Shown one piece after another: positions 34,026 through 46,800 of a stretch of DNA of 64,000 bases. The notes beneath the pieces were generated by a model that was given only the letters and a program-made list of their open reading frames with translations, searched no databases and was not told the DNA's origin. A program made the translations under genes and the position numbers. Each line of letters starts with the position of its first letter. The first letter of the stretch is position 1. Origin of the DNA: Notamacropus eugenii (Eukaryota; Chordata; Mammalia; Diprotodontia; Macropodidae); the NCBI RefSeq assembly GCF_028372415.1, contig NC_092875.1, positions 436,921,377 to 436,985,376 of the forward strand, in the 5' to 3' direction.

Positions 34026-34847
34026 TTATTCACGTACAGTTTGGAAAGTGGATCCTGTTCTTTTCCACTCAGCCAAAAGTTCTTTTTGAACATCTTCTGG
34101 TAATTCAAAAAAAACTGCAGGGTCAATGCCAGAAGGAAAATTAATTTCCTCCTCGGCAGATTCTTGGTCTCTGTTTTCTGTAAGATTGAGATGCTGAGAA
34201 ACTGAGCCGGTAGGCTGTTTATGGCTATCTGCAGTATGATTTTTGGAAAAGAGTTGCTGACTTTGTAAGTTTGGGAAAGAATGGAATACAGACACAGCAG
34301 GGTTTGTATTTGAAAAATGAAATCCTTGGGATTCTTTAGGTCCTTGACTCATTCTTTCATCTCTCAGCTCACTGTCTAAATAGTGAGGAGAATCCTTTCG
34401 GCTAAACAGGTAAGTGGAACCAGTGCTACTTAAACCCGATGTACCTGGTTCACTAGTAGATAGAGAGGCTAACTGTTTGCTACTGGATAAATGGTCTCTG
34501 GGATTTGAAACAATGTCATGCATTTGTTTTGAAGAAAAGAAAGATAACACTCCTTTAGAGGCATGTAATGGACAACTCAAACTTCCTTTTCCTTGAATTT
34601 TTTCTCTAGTTTTGCCAGAAAGGATTTCTTCTTGAATATCTACTGGAAGCTGCTTAAAGACTTCATGGTCTATTCCCTCAGGAAGTGAGTGAAATGGAAA
34701 ATCATGAATTTCTTTCTCTTTAGTAAAATTTGTAGTTTCCAGTGGAGACTCTCCAGGTCTTACACTTTCAATTCTTCCACTTGGCAGAAAATCCCAGTTT
34801 ATTTCCTTGTCTTGTGAATATTCTTCCATATGAGTATCTTTCATTTT
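34026..34847 (-). CDS. POLI: POLI coding exon 10 (residues 482-754), C-terminal regulatory region and stop
   Basis: An 822-base last exon, acceptor TTTGTGTTCTAG, stop TAA at 34028-34026. It holds UBM1 ([20 protein letters not shown], near residues 537-556), an FF motif in VLSFFSSKQ near 584-585 of the REV1-interacting type, a long disordered Ser-rich stretch, and UBM2 ([18 protein letters not shown], near 722-739). Both UBMs keep the Leu-Pro core that contacts ubiquitin. These motifs recruit POLI to stalled forks carrying ubiquitinated PCNA. Confidence 0.97.
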   Translation of the reverse strand, partial: KMKDTHMEEYSQDKEINWDFLPSGRIESVRPGESPLETTNFTKEKEIHDFPFHSLPEGIDHEVFKQLPVDIQEEILSGKTREKIQGKGSLSCPLHASKGVLSFFSSKQMHDIVSNPRDHLSSSKQLASLSTSEPGTSGLSSTGSTYLFSRKDSPHYLDSELRDERMSQGPKESQGFHFSNTNPAVSVFHSFPNLQSQQLFSKNHTADSHKQPTGSVSQHLNLTENRDQESAEEEINFPSGIDPAVFFELPEDVQKELLAEWKRTGSTFQTVRE

Positions 34848-37800
34848 CTAGAACACAAAAATTTTTTAAATATTAATATATGATCTCACAGATAAACTGC
34901 CCATGACATATGCATGCTCATGCTAGGACGCGTCTGCCCCATGTTAAGGCATGAATTAATACATTATTCTAGATATAAATCTGGAAGCATGAACTTTTCT
35001 CCCAATAGGCTTCAAAACCTTCTGTAGTTAGTGAGTATGATTAAACCATAGCAATCTAGCTCTAAAACCATGTGGCTCCAACCACTAACCCTATGCTTCA
35101 TAACCTATCATCCCAGGTAAGTGAACTGCTAATGAGTTACAAACTAAACATGCCTGGCTATAACCAAAATTTTAGAGCAAGAAGTGGACTTACAGGTCAC
35201 TAAGTCTAACATTTTATAGATAAGGAAACAGACCCAGGGAAATTAAGTGATTTGTTCAAAGTCACTTTAAAGACAAGTCTCTGCACAGTGCAATAAGGAG
35301 TTATTTGAGAAAATTACTACTCTAAAAAGTAACAGAAACATCAGCAAAGAAAAACCACCACTATGATGTTTGTAAAACACTATAGTCAATACATAAAGAT
35401 AACTTCAAAAATTTATATTCTATGTAACTTAAGGCTAAGGAATTTTTAAAATTTTGTCTTAAAGTTTTCTACATAATCTCACTGAATTGTTCTTATTTAT
35501 TGTCTCCAGCGCCATAATGGCACATGACAACTAGATATTATTTATATCATTAATATTTTTTAAATTAAATGCCTATTTAAATGTTTAACTGGTATAATCC
35601 CATCATATTAATAAATATTGTTTGATAAACCAGACTTTAACTTCTAATTAGATGTTTTTTCACTTTAAAATTACAAATTAATATTTTAAAATAGTGTCAG
35701 TAACATTTACAATGAAAAATGAATTACTGCAAATTAAGAAGTGAATTGATAGCCTTATTCTAGATGTGAATCATACAGTTTAAGACAGTGTTTTGGTTAA
35801 TTGTTCCAGTTTTGGTTGTCATAACTAAGGGCCAACAGATTATTGTTGTATTTTTTTAATCACCTGAAAATATCACTGGCTTTTGCCAGCTTTTACTATG
35901 GTTTATTTTTTACACGACTGTCATTCAATACCCAATCTAATATAAATCCTGCCATTAACTCCACAAAATGTCAGGGTCATGGATAAGCAATTTAAGTGTT
36001 TTAATGAAAATCCATTAGCTAATACTACATGGACTTCTATGGAAATGAAAATCAAACGGCCTTGCTTTTTAAGCCTGTTCCATACTATCCAATACTATCT
36101 GAAAACTTATTCCTACTTCCAAAATTACCCTACTGTTTCTCTACTCGTCTATATTACACAATGTATATATATGCTCAACAAAAGAAACCACTGAGTTGTT
36201 TTAATGAATAGCACAAGGATTCATTTCTAGATTAGGTGAATAGTTTACTTCAAAAATCATATGAACAAGATTCTAATAAAACAGTAACATCTGGGAATGT
36301 AAATAAATCAAAACCTAACCCACAGAAAGCAGCATACAGCACCAGAGCTGGACTCTCATGACCTTAGACATATAATCTAAATAACCCAGTTTATTTCCCC
36401 AAACCCTGCACTTACATAAGTGCGCTTGCCAGAGTGTGAAGTTGTTGATGATGACGGTGTTAAATAAAATTCAATAGATCCTTTCTTAGAGGTAGGTAGT
36501 GATTTAAGATTGGAGAAGCACACACTTAGAAGGGTAAGGTGAAATGGCATCTTCACATTTACCATATTTCGAAATAGTTTCATAAGTATATCAACCATTG
36601 GGGTCATAACATCATAATTTCCTAAATGAATTATTTAAAAGAGGTAAGAAAAATACATTTACATGAATTGTTAGAATCAAGAGCTTAATTATGAAAAACA
36701 AAGATTTAAAGCATTGATAAAATCAAGAAAATAAAACCTAGGATACATATAATTGAGGTTATCTCACAATAACAAGGAAAATCAAATGGATTAAAAGTAG
36801 TATTTAATCCTAAAATTACCAAGAACTTCAGCAAGTTTAATAAGAGAAAAAAAATGATTTTTTGATTGCTTTTAGAACAAGCTAAAGTTACTGACTATAA
36901 TAGAAATTAGAAGCAATGCAGTGCCAAAGAATAAGCGATTCTGACCCCTACAAATTGGGAAAGCCTTTTTAACTGCCTTGTGTTTAAGTTGCATTGTCTG
37001 AAAAAGAGAAAATAATTAGTTTGACATTTTTTAGGGAAAAATGGGCTGCTGGCACATCCTCCACTCTCCGATTTAGTCACTTAGACTTTCTGAACCTCAG
37101 GTTCCTCCCTTGTGAGACTATGATAATAACACTTGTGCTATCTGACTCACAACATGGTTGTGAGAGTCCGACAAAGTAATGCATATATCAAAGAATCTGC
37201 AAAACGGTAAAATCTTCTATCAATATCTGTTACTATCATCACTGATGGAAAAGAGTGGCAGTCCCCTCATTCCTGTAACAATTGTTTATCTTGCCTTGAT
37301 TCCCCACTGGGACCATTGCTGTCTTTATGCTGAACTTCTTGGGAGCAAAACTAGTTCCTATCTAAAGATGACAGTAGGGAACCTAATGAATAAGGCTTAT
37401 CATTAAGTCTTTGTAAGATAGTTGGAAGATAAAAAGGCCTCAAGGGAGGACATGAAAGGCCTAAAGAGCTGCTAGATAATTTTATATATAATATTACTGA
37501 TTATTATAACAACCACAATTTCTATTTGTACAACACTTAAGGCTTACAAAATGCTTCCTTGAAACCATGTCACCACCTCACAAACCCCGAGAGGTTGGTA
37601 TTACAATTATGAGCATTATTATTATTTTTCCTGTTTTTCAGGTAAGGAAACTAAGATTTTGAGCAGTAAAGTTACTGGTCTAAGGTTATGAAGCCTACTT
37701 ACTGGCAAGATTTGAACCCAGATTTCCTGACTGTAAGTCCAGTGCTCTTTGCATCAGAGTATTTCCTCTAACATTGGCTTATTCTAGAGATTCCTAAAAT

Positions 37801-40800
37801 GTAAGTATTTAAAGTCGCTTCGTTAGCCTACAAATTCTCCAAGTTTGAAAATAGTCTTTCTAACTCCTGGCACTGCCTGGTACTATCTATGACAGGGTTC
37901 CCCTTGATCCCTGCCCACAACTCTCTTCTACAATCTACTACTACAAAAACATATGATGTTTTGGGGTCAGCTTTTGGAGCTCTGAAATTACCAAGTAGTC
38001 AGTCAAACAAATAGCTATTGCACAAGGAGCCCATGAGAGGAAAGGATGGAAAAAGCCCTTAGTTTTTTTTTTTTAATATAGGAAATTACTCTTTTTTACT
38101 ATTTTGCTTAAAAACAAATACTTCTTACCTATAATTTAAAGAAAAGGTGATTTACATGGGTCTCTGGTTCAGTTGTAAGACTGCAAGGGTACAGCAACAG
38201 GCTATATTTGCAGCATAGTTCTATTTCAACATTTAATTATTAAAAATTCAAGTGGCACTTTGTACTACTGAATTTCTCAATATAGCAAAATTAAATGGAT
38301 GCAAAGGTCTATTCATGACAAAGAAAAAAATGAAGAAGTCAATAAAATGAGCCCATACCTGTCCCTAACTTCTGAATTACATGAGATGGAATAGGACACT
38401 GACGACTTTCACGGTTAAAATGTCGGTCAGATGAAAACCGACGGATGATTAATCTTATTGTATGTGGCTTCCTTCCATCTTTGCATACTCTGAAAATAAG
38501 GAACCATAATATTTAGGAAATTCCAAATAAGGCATGGTAGCACCTCACTTAACTTTGGAAGTCTCTTATCTATGAAACTGCAACTCTCTACAACACAGCC
38601 AAGAACAAGGAAATTAAAAAGACCATAGAGTAAAAACAATGATTATCATGCAGTCCACATATTCATAGGACAGTCCCTCAAGCTCTCACTCAGAATCTGG
38701 TTAGTCTTAATTTAAACACAATAATTCTAAAAAGCTTGGTTATCTGCTTTCCCAGCCTCCAACAAATTAGAAGCAAGACAGTCAAGTAGCACTGCTACTG
38801 GAATGCACTCTAAGACAAGTGACAGAGGAGAAAGCACCTAAGAGGAAGGAAGCCAATACATTTTTAAAAGCAGGTATACAAAACAGGATACTATTTTAAG
38901 GTCAGTTAATCACCATGTGTATAGCCCTATATACTTTTAGGGGCATTGCTGTAGAAATAGAATATAGTAGTAATGACCCTGATTCATAAATAAAGGATTA
39001 AACTATGTTCATCATACTCAATTTAAGAAGGCAGGTAAGTTTATAATGTATTTTTAGAAAGAGTTTCAATAAAAATGGTCAAAAAAAAAAGTTTTGGCAT
39101 CAGAGTGATATATGTCAATTATTTGGAAAATTATTTAAGTAGAACACCTCATTCCTGAGAATAAAAATCCTGATAATAATTCTTTCCACTCCAAGAAAAC
39201 CCAGATTTTAATCTCTTTGACATGTTTTCTAGAGATGATGAGCAAATCACAATAAACAAGAATAGTATCCACTTTTAAAAATCTGCTCAAACTGAGCATT
39301 TTTAGCTGGAGACTTAAATAGAACATTCAGGTATGTGTTTCTAACACCTATTTATCATTAATTGCTTTTCCACTGAACCTTCTAATAAATATGACAACAT
39401 TTTTATTCTTTTCTGTAAACATATCAATAATTAACATCTTACAGTTAAATACGTTCTAATAAAGATTAAACTAATTAAGGAAATAATCTTCTGAGTGTTT
39501 GAGGATAGAAGTAATCTTAAACTATCCAGGTCACAACAGAAAAAACTACGATGCTGTAAACAATCACTCTGATTCCTAAAAGATAGATGAAATATTAGAT
39601 GACTTCAAATTGACATTTATATAATATTCATCACCAAACACATGCATTTTAAAGGGCATAAGATTTAAGAAGGATTAAAAGAGGAAAAAAGACTTCCATT
39701 ATTTTATGGAATTTATCCTAAGATTTTCCCCTTTTAGGAGAAAACATGAGAAAACCGTGAATTTTCAACACACTTCTTTAATTATATACACTGAAATTAT
39801 CTGCTGATCTTTACAGAACAGAGATCTGCAGTTTCATGTGCCATCTTCTTTTTCTGTTCCACAATGAATGTGGAAGTTCTTGTTTTATTCAGTTTTTGTT
39901 CAAAGTTCAGAATGAAAAATAAAATTTTTCAGTGGGCAGACAGTAGGCGTTTTCATATGGTCAAGAGGTGCAACGCCAGTTCTGTGAGTGGGAGATAATA
40001 GGAAAGCTGTATTTCTGTGGTTTCCCTGCCACACACAATTGCTCATAAAAGTCAGAGAGTTTAGAATAACCTTGGGTTTGAACACAATGATTTGCATGAC
40101 CCAATTCCACAGCAGTCTTCCCAGGAACAGGCTGAGCCATAATACTGGAGCTAGGTCATACTAATCTGTCCTCAGCTGACTGTAGCATTCACTCTAAACT
40201 GCATGGTTATGCTGAGTAGATGAGAACCTTGCTTCAAGTGGTGAGGAAAACAAGAGAAATTCAACTTTTGGGGCTCACAGTCAACCCTCAACTGAATCTA
40301 CAATCACAGTCTCTCTGCCTTTACCTACAGGAATTTCTGTTGCTGGATTCTTCAATCAGTGCAAAGGTGGAAAGAACCACTGTGGTTTTATACCCTATAA
40401 ACCTCTGTCAGTCCTTTTAAGAGCCCTGATATAGCCACCAAGTTATTAAATTCTAACTGACAGAAGTAAAAAAAGAAAAAAATCTTATAAAAATGTATAT
40501 ATTATTCCATGATCATGGAATTTTTACAGTTATTTTATCTCCTAATTTTTAGCCTCTAGCTTAATCTACAGCTTATGAAAAAGAATATCACTTATCCTTT
40601 TGATATATAGTATACAGAATACAAACAAGATAACTCAACAAGAAGGCAAATCACCTGTTCAAAAGACTAGCAAGTAGTTCTTCAATTTTTTTTTTAGCTT
40701 CCACTTCTGATGAGCACTTTTTAAAGGAATCTTCTTCACTAAAGGACTACCAAAATATACACAAATGTTAAAGGATTATTTCACACCCTGATAAACAATT

Positions 40801-43800
40801 TCTACTCTTAGAATATATGTCACACTTCCAAACAGCTGTTTCTTCACCTGTAAAATAAAGTACTGTATATGGTCTATATCTTCCAGCAGTAAATCTAGGA
40901 TTCTATATTTCTAAATGAGGGCACACACACATATATATATATTTACTAATATATCTATATATGCATAAATATATATATATTAATATCTACCATGTTTTAT
41001 TAATTCCTTAAGTTTGGTTATATTTAGTTATATTTTTAACTGTCTTTTTAACCGAGTTAGTATCTTTACTAAGAATAATATGCTGTTAAGAAAAACATTC
41101 TGGAAATGTCATTAAGGAAGGTGATTGATTTGATGATGTCCTAGAATACCAGCCTTTTAGAAGCTTTCTGGAATGCTGGGGCTAGCTCCAACTGTGACTT
41201 CAGGAAAGCTCTGCTTCCATTTCAGTAAAATGAAGGTGATGGCATCCTTCCTGTCTTACCTCATACCAGGGCTTCTGTGAATTAAGATAACTTGATTCAA
41301 CAAATACTTAATAAATATCTACTAAACAGAAAGCAGGGTATGATAGAGATTGGAGGCAATACAATACATATCCCATGACCACAAGAAGGTTGCAATCTAG
41401 CAGGGGAAACAAGGTATATACATAAATAACTGAGTAGCTGAGATTAAATAAAATAGAATAAAGAGATTACAGGAAAGTAAGTAAGATATGACCAGAAAGG
41501 CAGATTGGAGCCATTTTGTGGAGGGTCTTGAGTGCTAGGTAATAAGATCTGAAATGTAACCCATGGGGCAAAGGAGAGCCACTGAAGGTTTTTGAGCAGT
41601 AATAATAATAAAAGCCTTTACAGTTTATAAAAACACTTTCCTCAAAATAATTCTGTGAGATAAGTGGTGCACATTCATTTTATATCTCTGAAAGCTTGGG
41701 CTCTCTTTCAAAGGTTAATGATATGCATACACTCAATGGCTAGTAAATGGCAGGTAGAGCTCAGATCCAAGAACATGTATTGTGGGTTTGCTTTTTTTTT
41801 TTTTTTTAGTATACCATATTGCTTCTCTGTGTAGAGAGATACAATCACATCTATATAATAAGACTGATCTGAAATAGTGTATAGGAATAATTAAATGGGG
41901 AAGAAATCACAGATGGAAAGATCAGTTTAGCAGCTTTTATAATAGACCAGGCAAGGTGATCTGGACTAGGACTGTAGCGATAGCAAACAAAGATGACTTC
42001 AAAATCTAGTCCAGTGCTAGAAGCCCTTGAATCATTTTTATCTTTGTATGCCCAATGCCTTGCACATACCAGGCACTTGGAAGATGTGTGCTAAATTTAA
42101 CCAAATAAACATGGAAGGTAAAGGAGAGAAAGAAACAAATAAAAATTGTGCTGAAGAATAGCAATACTATTAACAGAAATATGAAGTCAGGAAGAAGAGA
42201 TTTGGAGATGAAGTTAATCAGTATTAATGAGGACTTCTACTATGAGGAGGCAATGAGCTGGGTAACCTTTGAGGGTCCTCTCCAATGCTAAGAGTCTCAT
42301 GCTGAATTAAAATAGAAAGTTGGAAGCTGAGGTCTAGAGGTCGAACTGAAGATGGAGATTTGGAAGTCATTCACTGGTTTTAATGTTACCATAGCCCCAA
42401 GAGTCAATGAGATCACCAAGAAAGAGAAGAAAAACAAGCTAAGCACAAAACCCTGGGAAAAGATAAGGTGTGTGGAGGAAAGGAGGCAACAAAAACTTTC
42501 TGGAGGTACTCCAGAAGTAGTTGTAGAAGGATGGGACAGAAAGGGTTATGAATATTGTTAAATGCAACAGTGAGGGCAAACGATAACAAATGAGAAATGT
42601 CATTAGATTTGGCCATTGGAAGTTAACAGTAACATAAGAAGTTTCTGTAGAGTAGTGGGAAATGAAGCAGTTGCGTGGAGTTGAGGAGCTAGTAGCTGAT
42701 AATCATCTGTGAAAGGCACTGGAGGGATGCATAGTGATCTTCAAGAAATCTGCAAGCCCAAGGATGAGGGACATAAGATAGTGAGTGTAATCAGCATGAA
42801 GAAAGAAAGGAGGGGCATTAACTAGGTAACATAAGGAAAGTAAGGAAAAGTCATGGGAGTCTGGGGAGACCTAAGTATGTTTATAGGTAAAAGGGACAGA
42901 GTCAGTGGATGAAACTCAAAATGCATGAAAGAGTATGGATGATAAAGAAAGGTTCTGGAGGTGGGAAGGAAATGAGCTGGGGAAAAGGGAAAGGAGTAGA
43001 CCTTAGGAAGGAAGGAAGGTTCCTCTCAAATAGTAGGAAAGAAAGAGAATATGAGGAAAGTCAAGGAATTTCAAAGTAGATAGATGGTCTTCATTTCAGC
43101 AGAGTGTAGAAGTCAGGAGTTGGTTACAGACTTGAGGAAAGTAAAATTGGTTTGGAACAGCACTTTAGAGAATGTGATATGGAGTTAATTAATACTGAAT
43201 AAAGATTGCCACATAACAGAAGATAAATAATTGAAGAATGTTTAAATATTAAAAAACAAAGCCTGAATTAAAACCAGGTAAGGCACTCAAAAAAGAAAAT
43301 TATCTAAGGATTTCATCATGCGAGTGGTTGAAAAGATTAAGAACTGTAATAGTTTCCCCAAATATCCATGCTCTTGACATTTACACTACATTGCTACTAA
43401 TTTAGTCTTCATACCATGCAACATGTTTTCCCCCTAACTATTTTTGCCATTTCATTTTGGTAAATGTGGACTTTTTCATCCATCTTCCTTTCAGTTTCCT
43501 TTAGGAAATTATTGTTTAATTTGTCTATCAATGAAATTCATTTGACTGCAGCAAAAATTATTTCTCATATCTCCTTTTATGTCAAAAAGAATAAGTTAAA
43601 ATAAATGGATATATTTAATCTACATACATATTTATAGAATACTAATAGTAAGAGCTAACATTTACATAGTGCTTTCTACATGCTAGGCAATATGCTAAGT
43701 GCTTTACAATTATTTCATTTGATGAATCTATTAGTTTAGTAATATTTGTCACCCTTTTCCATTATTCCCATCTTCCTAAGAAAATATCTTACCTTCTAAG

Positions 43801-46800
43801 CTTGTCTATTACAAAACACTAAGTCTTTATAAAATTGATTTCAGATACTTTAAAAATACTGTTTAATATCTATCAACAATGTGCAGTATAATTAAGCAAA
43901 GCTATATTATAAGAATGGGAATCTAAAACTTAACTTTGTCTTTTACGCACATGAAAACTGGTTGCATTTTATTCAAACTAGTTATGTAAAATAGTAAACC
44001 CTTTTATAAACTGTCTTTGATTTTAAACAATTATTGATCTAATGCAACAAATCATATTTTTATGAAGAAAGGATTGTTTGGTTAACCCAGGGATGGGGAA
44101 CCTGTGGCCTTAAGACTGAAGGTTTCCTACCTCTGGGTTAACCAATCAAATTAGAAAAGTTTACTTGTGATACAACAGAATTCTTAAAATTTTAATTTGC
44201 TATAAACATAGCATTCAAAATGTTTTTCATTCTGAAAAGTTACCCATAACTTTACATGAAACATTCACCTGGGGTGGGCCTGAGGGAGTCACAGGGGAGT
44301 TATCTTCTCCAAAGCTGAGCTTCTGTATACGCTGAGCAACTGAAATTCCTAGTTCTTTCTCCAGTATTTCAGGTGAAAAAGTTTGGAGATCATGGACACT
44401 ATTGATACCCAATGACTCAAGGCGTTTGGTAGTTTTATAGCCAATACCTAGGTAGCAAGAAAAAGATGGAGCAATGCAATATTTCACATACAAATAAAAT
44501 TAACAAGGATTACAAAATTAATCATCTAAGCTTTTTAATTTTAGAGCAGAAATTTCTAAAGGCCAAACTCATTCCAAATTAGGCTGTAGGCCTGCAGAAT
44601 AGGGACTATATGTTTTATTTTCCCACCAGAGCCCAGAACAGTGCTATCATAATTGTTATTTTTTATGTCTGCTAAATGAAATGAAACTTTCATCTTATTT
44701 TAAATAACACTGAAGATGTCAGCAATTCACAGATATTTTTCAAATTTGTTGTTGTTGTTCAGTCATTATGTTGTGTCTGATGTTTCATGACTCCTTGGTC
44801 TACAGGGTTTTCTTGGCAAAGATACTAGAGGGGTTTGCCATTTCCTTCTCCAATGAATCCAGTAGATTCTTTTGTCAGGCAATCAAAGGTTACATAACTT
44901 GCCCAGGGTGCGTGAGCTAGGAAGTATTCTGACGCTATATCTGAACTCAGGTCTTCTTGACTCCAGGCCCACAGCTCTAACCACTGGACCATCAGTTGCC
45001 TCTATGTTTTCCTCTGTTTTTCAATGGAAAATTTAATTAGAATATTTGATACTAAAGTAATACAAATAAGAACTTGAGTTTAAAAAAGGGAATTTATTCA
45101 GTATCTCATTTGATTTTCATAATAACCCTGGGAAAAAGGCAACAAGTATATTAACCATTTTACCACTGGAATAACAGGTTCTGAATTTAGGCTGCATACC
45201 TGGAATCACAGTGTAAGTCCTAGAAGAAGGTTACAATCCCACATTTCCAAATCACTCATTTCGCTACACCTTGCTGACTTTTACATGAATAAGAATGGTC
45301 TGTATTTGTCTACTACAATTATTAAGTGCAATATCACCTCATTTACCTAGAAGCCTTGGAAACTAACACGGCATAGTGGAAAAGGACACTGGATTTGTAA
45401 TGAGAACACCTGGTATTGAATTCCAGCCCTTCCACTTAGCTAGTTTCCCTTCATGTCTATGGGTCTTAATTTTCTTAAGTGAGATAGTTTCATTATGTCA
45501 GTGACTCTCAATTTTTTTAAATCTGAGGAGCTCTTTACACTCTTAAAAATTATTAAGGACCTCAAAGAGCTTTTGTTTATGTGTGTTGTATGTAGTAGTC
45601 TTTACCATATTAGATATTAAAACTGATAATTTAAAAAATAATTTAATTAAAATAATAAACCCTCTTCAAGTAAACATAAATAGCACATTTTTGTGTGAAA
45701 ATAACCATATTTTTCTAAACAAAAAAATTAATGAGAAGAGTGGCATTGTTTTGCATATTTTTATATGTCTGACTTAACAGAAGACATTTAGATTCTCTTA
45801 TTTGCTCCTGTATTTTATCTGTGGCAAAATGATGCGCTGGTTGAAGTGTGTCAAAAAAACTCTGGTCTCACAAAGATAACTAGATGGAAAAGGGAGGAAT
45901 GTTTTAATAGAAAAATAACATTAGTATTATGATTACTAAAATAGTTTTAACCTCATGGACCCCATGAAAGGGTCTCAGCGATCGCTGGGGTCTTTGGACT
46001 ACATTTTGACAACCACTATAGGAGATAATCTCTGAGATCCTATGGTCATATATTTGGTAGTGCTAAATATCTAGAGAGAAGCTAGGAGGTGCAGCTGATT
46101 TGAGTTCTGGGCTGGGAGTCAGAAAGACTCTGCTTCCTGAGTTCAAATCTGGCCTCAGACAAGTCATTTAATCCTATTTGCCTCAGTTCCTCATCTGTAA
46201 AATGAGCTGGAGAAGGAAATAGCAAACCACACCAGTATCTTTGCCAAGAAAACTCCAAATGGGGTCAAGAAGAGCTGGACATGACTGAAAATGATCAAAC
46301 AACCACAAAATATCTGGCAAACAAATAAGCTCCAGGATAAACACAAAAGGCCTTAAACAAAATACATGCCACTGAGTTGAAACTCTGAAGCTTATTCACT
46401 TTAGTTTGAGAAATACACCTTCTGCCCTTCTTTAGAACTTTAACCTTATTTTAAGCAAAATTTTAATAAAGCTTGTTTATTGGTTTTATCAACCCATGGC
46501 AGTCAGAACTAGTGAATTAGAAAGGAAGGCTGCTGAGGACACACAAGCTGAAAGTAATCAGGCGTAACAGGTGACCAGTCAACAATAACAAATGGCATAA
46601 AAAATGTAAAAAGCAGGCCCAAGAATTTTTAAAATGTAGCAGGCTGTGGCCATTTGGTTTGGGAGCAGAGTCCTATACACCATTCCAATAAGCCCTGTAT
46701 TCTGATAATTCTTATAATGAAGACGGAGAGGGGGGATGGAGGAAAGGAATAAGTATTTACACAATGCCTACTATGAGCCAGCCACTGTGGCATAAACACT

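Noticed and set aside
34414-34596. 60-residue frame on the + strand inside POLI exon 10
   Set aside because: It is the antisense shadow of a well-conserved coding exon.
42352-42616. Frames of 67-69 residues on both strands
   Set aside because: They fall in the L2-type LINE relic of POLI intron 6.
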